Origin: Sphagnum magellanicum
Taxonomy: Eukaryota > Streptophyta > Sphagnopsida > Sphagnales > Sphagnaceae
Direction: 5' to 3'
DNA: 64,000 nucleotides
Assembly: GCA_021904315.1 (NCBI GenBank)
Contig: CM038911.1
Location: 13,675,390 to 13,739,389, forward strand
Shown here: piece by piece, positions 47,064-58,609 of the stretch
How the letters are laid out: every line of letters begins with the position of its first letter
How positions within the stretch are numbered: the first letter of the stretch is position 1
The notes under the pieces: model-generated
Told to the model about the DNA's origin: nothing
What the model saw: only the letters and a program-made list of their open reading frames with translations
Database searches by the model: none
Made by a program: the position numbers and the translations under genes

Positions 47064-50000
47064 ATGGGTGTTGGTTCATTGAAGGTTGACCCTATGACTA
47101 TCGATGAACCCTATGATTGTCAATGAGCCAATACCTACATTAGCACCATGTGATAAAACAAAAACCTTAAATTTGTTTTGGGAAGCTTATAAACATTGTA
47201 GATCTCCCATCCCTAGACTAAATTAAGGCATGTGTGAGTCCAAATTCAACATTTCCTCCACTAATTATTTGTTTTGAAAAGCCTTATTTAAAAAGACAAA
47301 GGTACCAATAAAGGTGTTAGTGGAAGGGGGTGGTTTTCCTTTCTTCATTTTTCCAATTTAGTTTCCATAATTATCCAAACAAGGGTGTGGTTGTGAACAT
47401 TTTTTCATCATGGCCCAACATGAAAATGACATATCGTAGCCTTGGGTTAGGTTTGACACATTAAAAAAGAAAAATTAATTATTTTCAAAAAATGAATTCG
47501 TCTTTAAAAAATAATTATTAAAATTTTCGTTAATGAAATTCGTTTGAGCATTCAATTGCCTTCCAATAACACTTATGTTTCAGTGCTCACACTCTCATCC
47601 CCTCACCTATTTTTTACTACACTTTTAATGCTATCGGAGAAAAGTATCACTAGTTAAGTGAATTATGACTAAATCTATGTGGGGATACTCATCAATATTA
47701 TGACAATTTTTTAATGAATGGTAGAGCATGACTTTTTTTCACCAACTTTTACAAAATTTTAGATTTTTTTCACTTTCAAGGTGCATTTATCATTTTTTTG
47801 TCATTTCCAATGTGCTTTAATCACATTTTTCAACACTTCAACATTTTATTTAATTTTTTTTTTCAAGGTCTTTAATAATTATTTAATGTTGAACCTAACC
47901 CATGGCTACAGTATATGCCATCTTGATTTACTCATACGAGTTATGTGTCCCATAACTTTTTAATTTTATGTTCAAGTAGTAAATATACACCTAGTGTGCA
48001 TAGTTATTAACCTTTGAGGGGTTGTGATTCATTCATTTAATACACATGTAAAAGTGATTTTGTTATTATTTTGATAGTGAATCTTTCATTTTTTGTGATG
48101 TTGCATTTTTTATGATGAAAAAATTTTAAAATTTAAATCTTTGAGAAATTTTATCATAATTTAGTTGTTCCCAACTTGTGAATAATAATCATAGTAATGT
48201 TATGAGTTAATTGGGTGAATTCACCCATCACATTTACCAAGAATTAGAATGTTTAGTTTTATGCAAAGCAAGGATATTGAACTTTTTAAAAACCTTTAAT
48301 ATTTGAAAAATGTAACTTGAGTATCAAAAAGGGTAAGCTACCAAAGTTTTCACTAGCTAATGGTATGTGGATTGGGAAATTTACTTTTTAAAAAAATCTA
48401 GATTGATAATTGTTACAAAAGCCATAATTTCTCGATATCATTGTCACATTATTTTAATGAAATTTTGATATGGAAATAAAATAATTATTGGGCAACATGC
48501 ATTTGTTAATTTATGAAAGAAAGATTTGACTAAATATATTGAAAGGTAATGTGACATTTCATTTTTTGTTTTATGAAAGTGAAAATAATGACTTTTTAAT
48601 TGTTTCATCAAATAAGACAAATAGGGAACAAGTCTTGCAAATATGAGTGATTTGATGTAATCAAATGTGACATGACACGCGTGACTCATGAAATACGCAC
48701 TTGAAATAAGTGATTTTCTCTTGTTTGATAATTACAATGCATATAGTTGTGAATCATTTGAAAACACATTGTGAGGTAACCAAAGGCTTAAGTTCATGCT
48801 TTTGTATGTTTATTATTTTACAAATGTATAAATAATTAAAAGATAACACTATGGGTGGTGAATTGTCATTTCATTTTTTATTTGTTAAAACATCTACCCT
48901 TGTAAAAATAATCTAGCATTTTTAATTTAAATTCACTTTGATTATCAAATTTACTTGTGTATGGTAATAATTGTTCACACTAACCTCACACTCAAATAAA
49001 ATTATTTCATGCATTAATCATTGTTGCATATATCACAAAATTGTAAGTTTAATTAATGAATAATATATTTTATCAAGGCTTCACATTGCTATGTGCATTC
49101 ACATTCCTCCCATCCACAGGTCATAGAACATCATAAAATTATGGTGTCCCTACTTTCCATTATCATAATACAAAATTTTAATAGGATAATGGAAAGTCAA
49201 AGGGGGCCGAGGGTGAAGAAAAGAATGTTCAAATCTAGCATCTATCAAACATGTGTGCATATTAAATGGAAAACTTATAATTCCAAGTATGTGGCAAAAG
49301 GCTCAAGTTTCTAAAATTTGAAAGATTAAAATGTAAACTTTTAATAAACTATAAAAATGGAAAAAATTGGACAATTTGTGATATGGCAATCCATGTCATG
49401 AAATACATCCCCAAACATTGATCACATTGTTTTGGGTCCAAATTCTTAAAGGTGTACCAAAATCTTGTCACAACGTCACCCTTTTTTGTCTTTTTTACCT
49501 AGTCATTTTTATCATGTAAAGACACATTTATGGATGATTATGATGGATTCTAAAATTTTAATGGTTTAAAATATAGTCATTTTGAAAAATTTGACTACTT
49601 TTGATTCATTATTTTTTATGGGGATAAAAATATAGGGTAAAAAAAGATTGCGATAAAGATTAAACCCTTTTCGTCCTCTGTGGTACACCTTAAAGGATTT
49701 TCACCCTTCTTTTTTTGTTCGGTCTAACATTAGTTATTTGTTTGACAGTGGAACAAGAAATAACAAAAATAAGAAAAATATATAGGTTGTTTGCATAATT
49801 TCAACACATCAAAACCAAGCATAAAGACTACAAGGACTTCATTCATTATAGAATCAAAATTTGTCTTCATCATAATTTTTTCATGCCACCTACAAAAAAA
49901 TTTGATATGTTAAACCAGACTTTGACGTAAACAAACTTCATTATATTTAATAAATTATGAACATTTAAACCATATCAACTTTCAATAGAAAAACTCACCT

Positions 50001-51929
50001 TAAAACAATTTTTCCATGGGGTTGAAAGAAACGAGACATGTAATATGTTTTTCATGTCAATCAATGTTATCAACAATTACAATGATTAAAAAGATCAGTA
50101 CACTAGAGTTGGTTGTGTTTAGGAAGACGAATAATATTTTAACATTTTTTTTAATAATCTTATCATACCAAAAGACCATCACAAAAAAGTTTAATGAATT
50201 GTTCAATTTTTTTCTCCAAAAGACCCTTCTTGAAAAGTACTTTATTGTTAGTGATTGGAACTTCATATGAATTTTTTCTTTGGATATATAGGTGTTCTTC
50301 AAATGAGTGAACCAAAAACAACAGTGTCCTAGTCCAAAATTAGTTTAAAATAGAATTAATTTCTAGAATTTTTTCTTGGAGCTTATTGCTTATAATGAAA
50401 TTACTAATAAAATTCCAAATAATTTCTATGTTTAATTTTAAATGAACCTATTGTGAATCTTTTAAAACATCTTCATGAAAGGTAGGTCTTGGAAAAATAA
50501 TTATATATTTAAATGAACTTTGTAACCTATTGCAATGTCTGAGTTCCCTAATGTGGAATAACACCCCCCAAAAAAATCTTTTATTCTTTGAGTTTTTGAT
50601 CTCAAGTGTTATAAACCTTCAAAGTCTCATTTCTCAAAGTTATGAATACATTGGACCATATTCATTGTAAGCATTAACTCTGTAAAATTGTTGTGTTATG
50701 GGTTGTGATAATTGTTTTGCTTGCAAAATCCAAATTTGCTTGAATGTTGGTGATTTTGGTATAATAATTTTGAATTTGGAAAGATAAAAATGTTAGCTTC
50801 ATTTATTTGAATCCATATTCTATAATTCTTGTAGTGCATTTGAATAATAACAATATTGTAGCTTGGAAGCAGGAAAATATATTGGGGTGTGATAGTTTAA
50901 AATGGTCAGTGTAGTGGTTTTCAGCCAAATGCATAAAATGACCAAGTGGGAAATTCAAAATTTGAAGATCTTGTTGAAGTTAAACATGATTTGTATAATC
51001 TTTTTATGCATTATCATCTTTATAGAAAGGCTTCACTTTTTCCTCTACACATCACAATATATTCATGAAACCTGGTTGTTGTTATGTGACAAAAAATGCC
51101 TAAACTTTCATTAATGGTTATAAGTTCATGTTCATTTTCCTTCTTCTATCAAGTTTACCATGAAGCTAAAATTTTCTTCACTATCCATGTTATCATTGCT
51201 ATTAAAAAAAGTTCTAGCTATTGGAAGTTAAATGTTTCCCTGCTCAAGAAACCCAATTTCTAAAACCTCATAAAAAATACCATTCCTAAATTTCACTTAT
51301 GTTAAATTTGTTTTTCCCATGTACAAAAAATTGATGGGAAAGTTTTAAGTATGTGATTTGACAAATGTTTTTGAGATGTATGTTAAAAAAAAACTCAAAT
51401 AAGGAAAATAACCATTAAGACATTTGAAAAGTAAAATTTACAAGTTAATGAGTATTTTTGCTCAAAACCAAATTGTGTTGAACTATTTGTGGGAATTTTT
51501 TTTTGTCTTAAATATTGTTGATTATTATAATGACATTCACGTTGCAACAAAATCCCATTGCTTGCTTTTCTTCAAGCTTGTAAAATTTAGAATTCAAAAG
51601 TCATTTATCATTGAGATTGACACTAACTTTAGTTCTAGTGTAATCACTAATATTTAGGATATTCTACATGAGGTCAATATTTTTAATTCACATTTGTGTT
51701 AGGCCAAGCCAATAGACCAAGGTAAAAAATGACACTCATTTCTTAGTGTTATGAAAGGTGTTGACATACTAAGGTGTCCATTTTTTTGTGTCATTCCAAA
51801 CCCCCAAGTTATTGAAGGTTTTCTAATTCCAACTAGTAAGGGAACATGTTAAAAATGATTAATATCAATTATTTAAATTGTCCTTCAGAAAGTAAATTAT
51901 AAAAAAAAAACCATATGAGCACTCTTTTA
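47064..51929. other. AT-rich desert without genes
   Basis: Nothing coding is supported. The short frames at 49093, 50016, 50057, 50902 and 51424 have no recognisable motif. The last ~250 bp precede the LINE remnant and may be its decayed upstream part. Confidence 0.5.
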
Positions 51930-52480
51930 ACCATAAGTGTTATGCAAAAAAATGTTTTGAATGATCAAATTGGCTTTGTTATTGGTCGAAACATCAATGA
52001 AAATATAATCATCTTTTTGGAGGTCTAATATTACGTGCATGATTATCAAAAGCCCATATTTTCTTTTTTCATGGACATTGAAAAAACATTTGAATATGTT
52101 TTTAGAAGTTTTTACAAGCTTTTCTTGAGAAACTAAAATTTGAATCTTATTTTATATTTTGGTCCCTCACATTTCACAACAAATCAATTGTGATCCTAAT
52201 TATAAAATTTTATTTTATAATGATTTCAATATCTATTGTGAAGTCAAACAAGGTTATATCCATGGGCCCCTTTACTTTTTTAAATTAAAATTAAGCCTTT
52301 TCCTTACAACATTAGAAACTTTCAATTTGTATTTGGTTAATTGAAAGAAAGTTGAGATGCCAAGACTTTTGGTATTGGAAATGCTCCTCACATTTGCTTC
52401 CTCCTTTGAATCTTTCGTATTTCTTTGATCTCTAGTCTAGATCTATCTTGGTGATTTGTTGGATGATGCAAGAGGTCGTT
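51930..52480 (+). pseudogene. LINE (non-LTR) reverse transcriptase remnant
   Basis: In one frame the sequence reads 'NDQIGFVIGRNINENIIIFL' (family form QxGFxxGRxIxxNI), then after a stop 'IFSFFMDIEKTFEYVFRSFY' (motif A, family form xxxDxEKAFDxV), 'KLFLRN', and, with a frameshift, 'NDFNIYCEVKQGYIHGPLYF' (family form GVRQGDPLSPLLF, here with D to Y and several other changes). 'IYLGDLLDDARGR' near 52444-52482 sits where the YADD active site is expected. Stops and frameshifts occur every 20-60 codons. The endonuclease domain upstream and the C-terminus downstream cannot be recognised. Other small frames on to 53500 might be its tail, but I cannot prove it. Confidence 0.8.
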
Positions 52481-55400
52481 TAGTTTGTTGTAGTTTATCT
52501 TTCAACTCTACGGTAATTACCCTCGATGTATAAGCCTCATGCACATTAGTAGTACAACTTTTAGTGCAATCTTTTGATTTGTGTTGGGGAAGAAGTGCTA
52601 CATCAATATCTCAATGACCAATGTTGAATGACAAATATCTTTCTTAAGGTCAACTTTAATTGTTCCCATCATCATTTTAGTCTAGGAGGTTGTCCATCTC
52701 ATCAATTCTCGAACTACAATTGTTTAAATAATGTTTGCCCAATCTACTTCCTTTCTAAAAATTATTCTAACAACACATGTTGCTATGTTTTTTATTTATC
52801 ATATATTAAAAGCTTGAGATCTTTGCATTTGATATAAAGACAATTTTAGTTTTAAATTGAATGAAAGTAAATCATCCTTGATTCCTTTAAGTGTTGATTG
52901 TACATGAAAATGTTAACCTCATAAGATCTATTACGAATGGTTCATACTTGGTGACCATGAAATAATCTTAAGCATATAAATGGGCAACCCTTACAATGAC
53001 AATTTTCCTAAAATGGGATGATAAAAAAGTTTTATAGAATATCCATACATTAGGCTAACAATGTATGGTTGGATTTGTGCTACAAAGAGTTATATGGTAA
53101 ACAAAAGTTAGTACTTGGTGTTTGTAATTCCACCCAAAACAAATATGGTTTCAAAAATCAATACAACATTGTGGAGCTTTATTTAAAACAATTCCTACCT
53201 TGATGAAAATGCCACCACCAATCAATACTTCTCATGTTGACGTGTTCAAACACTAAAGTAACTTGATGTTCAATAGTATCGCTTCTAACTAGGCATTCAA
53301 AATGGATTGTTGCACATATTGATCCTTCAAGATTAGCTTCTTGAAAAAGTCTTCCATTCAACAATTTGATATAACTTGGGCTAGGATGCTCTCTTTTTAT
53401 TATAGGCAAGTTAATATTAACCTTAAAATCCATTCGAAAATCCATATAGAAAGCTATGCTTTTCAGATTGGTTCATCGACATCTTTTGTGTCATTCTACC
53501 ACCTTTAGATTTGGAATGCTTATTAAATGAATCTTTGTGGTTTAATCAATCTATTAATAAAATAAAAGGTCATCTTATAATCATTATTTCACACACAACA
53601 AAATTACTTATAATTCCGACCCCTATTTTATTTCAGATGTTGTTTCGAGGTTATCACTAATAGTAGTACATCCAAATTGAGATTCATGAACATCACTAAA
53701 CTCCAAATTAAATATGGTGTCATGATAACCAAAGTGTTATAACAACTAATTGAATGTACCTTGATTCAATTACAATCCATTATTGTTGAAAAAATGAGAA
53801 TATTTTTTCATGAAGATGAACAAATTGTTGAAACTAAGGAATTTTTCCCATAATGATTAATGACCTCTTTATGTATATAAAATACTAAAATATTTTTTCG
53901 ATAATTTTTTTGTTGTGCATTAATGCATTATAGATCATGTTAATTTTATTATCTCTATAATGATTTCTCAACACCTTCTAATTTATCTATGGTCAATGCC
54001 TTGATTATATGCATCCCATTGAAACAAAGTTCAAAACTTCATATTTAACCATCACTTAGATAACAATGTTTTTGTTGTGGCTCTTATGCAAATAATCACT
54101 ACTAAAAATCATGTAGTTAGACCACTTAACAATACCACCCAAATGAAATTGGGTGGACCCATGTTACTCCAAACCACCAAGCTTAGTGTTTGAGTTGTTT
54201 TGGTCATGTGACATACCATTATAGTAGGAATTTTAGTGGATGCCCCCATTGTTTTTTTTTTGTTACCAATAAAATATTTTTAAATTATGGGTTAATATTT
54301 TAGGTAGGGGCCTAATTTTTAGGTTTTCGTAATTCTTGTTCAACAAACCATTGTTCATTATACTTGGGGTCTCCAAAAATAACATGGCACATTTTTTTTG
54401 AGTTTCCTTAATGGTTTTATTGATGGTGTTATGGGTGGGTTTTAAGTGATTTCTTTAGTGGTTTTATTAATGGTGTTATGGTGGTCTTGGCATGTTCCAC
54501 TTTGGGTGGTTTAAGATGGGTCTCAACTTGGGGATTGGTGGAACATGTTCAGTAATGGTTATTGTTGTACTTGCTCATTGCATTAAAACTTTCTAAACCA
54601 AACAAAATAGGTAATCATTTTGTCACATTTTGCATACATGTCCACCAAATTACTTCCAACAAAAACATATGAATTCTACCCATTGTGAATGGTTTATTCA
54701 TAAGCATACATGTTTTAATCAACTTTAAAAGGCTTGAAAACTTGAAAACAAACTTTGTACATACTTGAAATTAAACTTAAAAACCTAAAATCAAACACAA
54801 AATCAAACCTTAAAACAATGAGAACAATGTTGTATTTTTTCATTTTAGTATTTTTTTTGAATAGCAAACAATGGGTAATCATTTTGCCATGTTTTCTTGA
54901 TGTCACATTTTGCATAATATAGATAATTTACAAACTATATTCAATCATTTTTTTTGAATCCCATGCATTTTCAATGGTTTGGAAAGTTGTTCACAAGCAT
55001 ACCTGCTTTGATCTTCAAATGAATCTATGTTGACAAATGATTCAACACCTCCATAGTGGTAAGAGAATTGTGCTACACACATTTGCACAAGTTCAAAAAT
55101 TAGACTTGAAAATTACATCAAAGTTCAAATTAGCAAACTTTGAAGGCAAAAGGTTTTGGTGGGAAAAAATGAATTTGAACTCATGTACTTATTAGGTATA
55201 ATGTTTCAAGTGTGTACCTAATACATGAATTCAAATTCACTTTTTCTTTCCAAAACATTTTTCCTTCCAATTTTATGCCTCCTTTTGGTAGCACTCTATA
55301 GAGTTGGAGTTTGCTTGTTTTCTTGAAGCTCTTTTCAATTTCTTTTTCAAAGTTAGTGGAATTTCATATTGTACTTTTCGAAGGAGCAAATGTTGACAAT

Positions 55401-55922
55401 TCAAATATGAACTACAACATGGAAAATGTACAGTTTTAGTCACATAGGTAAACAAATACATATGTAGGTTGTAGGTAATAGGTAGGTGATAGGATGGTAT
55501 GAAATTGGTAATAGGTCCATGGGTAGGCTAAGGATGGTAATTAGGTTAAACATACTAGCTATTCCTACAAATATTTTTTTTGATAAATTTATTTTTAAAT
55601 AAATATTTGAAAAATTAGGACCATAATTTACATTGCCTATTAGTCTACATATTTATGTCAATTTTTTGTCGAAACATAAAAGTCGCATTTGCTAATTTTA
55701 GTTAAATTAAACACAATGGAATGACTAGTTGTGAATCAAAATGGACATGGACACAAACTAATAATTCCATCATGTCCAAAATGGTTGATGTGTTATTTTA
55801 TGTTGTTTAAGTAATTAATCATTTTTTACTATAAAATTAGCTTGTCTAGGTGTTTATTTTCAATAAAATTCAATCATAAAATATAACGTAAAAAAGACAA
55901 TGTAAAAAACATGATCTATGGT
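52481..55922. other. AT-rich intergenic, possibly LINE tail
   Basis: No gene is supported. A ~45-bp direct repeat ('ggttttattaatggtgttat', 54413 and 54458) and an inverted pair 'ggcatgttccac' (54490) and 'gtggaacatgtt' (54538) occur together. A 'caattggtaa-taggta' low-complexity stretch lies at 55440-55550. Confidence 0.45.
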
Positions 55923-56696
55923 TCAACTCTCTTTTTGAGCTTCCCATAACACCATGTTAATAGTTAGTGCTTCTTGTTTCAAATTATAATTCTTTTTGCA
56001 ACAATTGTCCACATATTGATTCATCAATGAATTGTGCACAAACAATTCATCAATTTGAGCACCCAACAAAACGATTGTATGAAAAAATGACAAAATTTTC
56101 AAAAGCGTAAATGCCAAATGTTACCATGATCAATGTTTTCCATCAACTAATTAACAACCATTCAAAGCTTATTTGATGTGAGCTTGCATAGAAATGCTTG
56201 TTCCATTTTTAAATTACAAAGCACCCAACATAGTTTCAATAGATTAAGGTGTTGTTTTTAGCTGTTGCATAAAAGTTGTTATAAATGTCTTTTGCATTCT
56301 TTGCATTTGCAATATGATGCAACAAAAAATTAACAATCTTTAAGAGGATTGCTTCACAAATTATCTTGTCTATCTTTATGAATAAATGATGCTAAAAAAT
56401 GCATCCTAGAAAAAAAATCTTTCCAAATTTAATTTTTGATGATCACAATTTGTTATTGAAATGGTATTCCACAAATCCTTTTCATGTAAAAGAAATTTGA
56501 TTATCATTTGCCAAATATGAAAATTATTATCATCAAGCTTTTCAATGCTTCAAAGATCAAAATTATCATAGTTATGTCTAGAACACCCCAAAAAATAAAT
56601 AAATAAATAAATAATTCCCCCCAAAAAGTTTTAAATGACAAAATGAATAATGATATAATATAATTATAATCTTTCCATCTCACATAAACAACCAAA
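55923..56696 (-). pseudogene. Ty1/copia gag remnant
   Basis: On the minus strand, downstream of the LTR and primer site, a gag-like order can be followed with frameshifts: 'MKRICGIPF' (family form xxLWxAI), 'ASFIHKDRQDNL', 'HIANAKNAKDIYNNFYATAK' (family form IxxAxTAKEAWxxL), and the final 'MAFTLLKILSFFHTIVLLGA' with 'DELFVHNSLMN' (family form LLxSLPxSYxxFVxAL). This is typical of copia gag (UBN2 family). Stops and indels are frequent. Its position directly inside the 5' LTR supports the call. Confidence 0.7.
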
Positions 56697-56707
56697 CTTT
56701 GATACCA
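56697..56707 (-). promoter_or_regulatory. Copia primer binding site
   Basis: Minus-strand TGGTATCAAAG follows the LTR's terminal CA without a gap. It matches the plant initiator-Met tRNA 3' end complement (TGGTATCAGAGC) except for one base, the usual primer of copia elements. Confidence 0.8.
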
Positions 56708-57042
56708 TGTTGAAAATTAACAATGGATGAATGAGAGAATTGAAATGAGAAAAAATCATAAATTTATTATGAACTTTCCACCCTAAACCTTATGATCACA
56801 CAAGTCGTTACAAATTTTATGATTCACCTTTGAATTTTGATTTACTTATGAATAAGAGGTGAAAAAATCCGATACATATATTACATTCATTAACATTAGA
56901 TGCACTAAAGTCATCAACCCATGTACAATTTGTTACTTGCACAACTATAGAGGTGAACATTATATATGCAATGAATGAGCTACTTTAACTATATTAAGTA
57001 ACCCATGTCATAGTGTTTCCAAAAGTCAAAATGCATGTAACA
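56708..57042 (-). mobile_element. LTR of a Ty1/copia retrotransposon (5' LTR)
   Basis: The 335-bp block has TG and CA ends (TGTTGA...TGTAACA on +) and an abutting primer binding site, and is homologous to the LTR at 36465-36790 at roughly two thirds identity by eye. Orientation is minus, as for the other copia pieces. The outer flank (ccaat) does not match the flank of the other LTR (aggtt). Confidence 0.75.
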
Positions 57043-57069
57043 CCAATAGTGGGTGTCTATATGTGTTGA

Positions 57070-57182
57070 AGACTTCATACCTACCTACCTATAAAATTAC
57101 AAACCTACTACTTCATACCTACCTATGAAACTACAAACCTACTACTTCATACCTACCTATAAAATTACAAACCTACTACAAA
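57070..57182. repeat. ~36-bp tandem repeat, three copies
   Basis: 'ttcatacctacctataaaat' followed by 'tacaaacctactac' occurs at about 57077, 57111 and 57148, nearly identical. It belongs to the CCTA/TAGG low-complexity family also seen at 40.9 kb. Confidence 0.9.
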
Positions 57183-58430
57183 GATACCCATCCTTGGTGT
57201 GTTCCTAGTAAAACATATTTAACTTTCACTAACTTCCCCATAATCCCAAGTTTCAAATTTAACACATGGTTGCTTAATTAATTCAACCACAAAAAAAAAA
57301 TGCAATTCCATTAATCACACACACATATAAATCAAATTCAACCGAGCTTAATCCAAAGCTTAATCCAACAAATGTTAGATTTGAAATTTGGCAAATGCCC
57401 ATGATAAATTCCACCAAAATCTTCAAAAAAAAGTAATTTTTTTTTCCCCAACATTAAATATAAATTAAGGGCAAATGTAAGTTTGCATGACCCTGAAATT
57501 ACAATATTTAAAAAATAAAAAAAATCCATAACTATGGTTAACTAAAACCATGAAATCATTAGACAACTTTGATTAGGTACTTGGTAAAAGTTCATGATAT
57601 TTTATTATAACTTGAAGATAAATAATAATTCAAAATTTGGAAAATACTATACATATGTTTAAATTCACATAAATTTGTCGTTAAAGGAAAAAGAAATTTC
57701 ATTTAAGCAATAATTAAACTATGCTTCATAATTTTGTAAATGTATAAAATGAGGAAGTTTTATTTATTTGTTTATTTATTTATTTATTTAGGGTGGTCAT
57801 TTTGAAGCAATTTCGTCGCAGTTGTTCAAGTCGACCTACGAAAAAATGTCCCTACGACATGTCCCGCGATTTAGTAGGGATATACTTGCATAGGAAGTCG
57901 TAGGGATTTAGACCAGACGAGAAATGGAGCTAGACTGTAGGGGGTTGTGTAGGGGGAATATGAAAGCCCTGGGATATGGACGAAGTTGTGGGATATGGGA
58001 GTCGGGATTTGCCTTTCGCTCCCTCTCGCTCGCTGACGGACAAGGGCTTGCTGTGTTTCTCAAACATTGTTCTCTGCTGCAGCCTCTGCTTTCTCGGTCT
58101 GTTTGTCTTCTTCCTGCTCTCGTTGTCGCACTCCTTCGACATTTTCATTGGATTCTCCATCTTTAGAGCTTCTTAACGAACGTATTCATGTATTTTTTGC
58201 TTACTTTTGGCGGTTTGGGGAAAAAATTAAGTGTGGATCATGATCTTGTTCCGCAAGCACTTTGGCATGGTGGGAATGGCAAGCCGCGGAGGTTTTCATC
58301 GCCGTTTGGAAGCGAGACGGCCGTGGATTGCTTCAATTTTCGTGGATTTTGTGGTAGGGTAAGTTAGTCATCTTTTGTTTCTCTGTAGAGCGCTGCCTTG
58401 TCGGGCGCGCCGGGGGGTTGGAAGGAAGTC
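57183..58430. other. Transition from AT-rich desert to the SCC2 gene island
   Basis: AT-rich to 57.78 kb, where a (TTTA)n run ends; then a sharp rise in GC. From 57.8 to 58.43 kb the DNA is CpG-containing and includes overlapping frames on both strands (57924-58176) without a domain. This is taken as the upstream region of SCC2, not as a separate gene. Confidence 0.5.
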
Positions 58431-58438
58431 TTATAAAA
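58431..58438 (+). promoter_or_regulatory. Candidate TATA box for SCC2
   Basis: TTATAAAA lies about 170 bp before the SCC2 ATG, in a GC-rich setting just after a GGCGCGCC palindrome (58404-58411). A start about 30 bp downstream would give a leader of about 145 bases. It is inferred from sequence and position. Confidence 0.45.
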
Positions 58439-58609
58439 CCCCGGAATTCGTATGTTGGCAATGAGCGCCCCAGGGCTCTTGTAAAGCGGTTGCAATGCAA
58501 GCATGGAAGACGGAGAGTGTAAAATTATGCGCTAGTGCGGGGACAAGACACAGCGGGCAGGTAGAAAGTAGGGAAGGAGAGGAAGTGGAACGCGGAGGAG
58601 GAGGAGACG

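Noticed and set aside
54190-54255. Zinc-knuckle-like sequence 'CLSCFGHVTYHYSRN'
   Set aside because: The Cys/His spacing does not fit CCHC well and stops flank it; could be chance.
57924-58176. Possible small gene before SCC2
   Set aside because: Three frames on two strands overlap the same CpG-rich stretch with no domain; more likely upstream DNA of SCC2.
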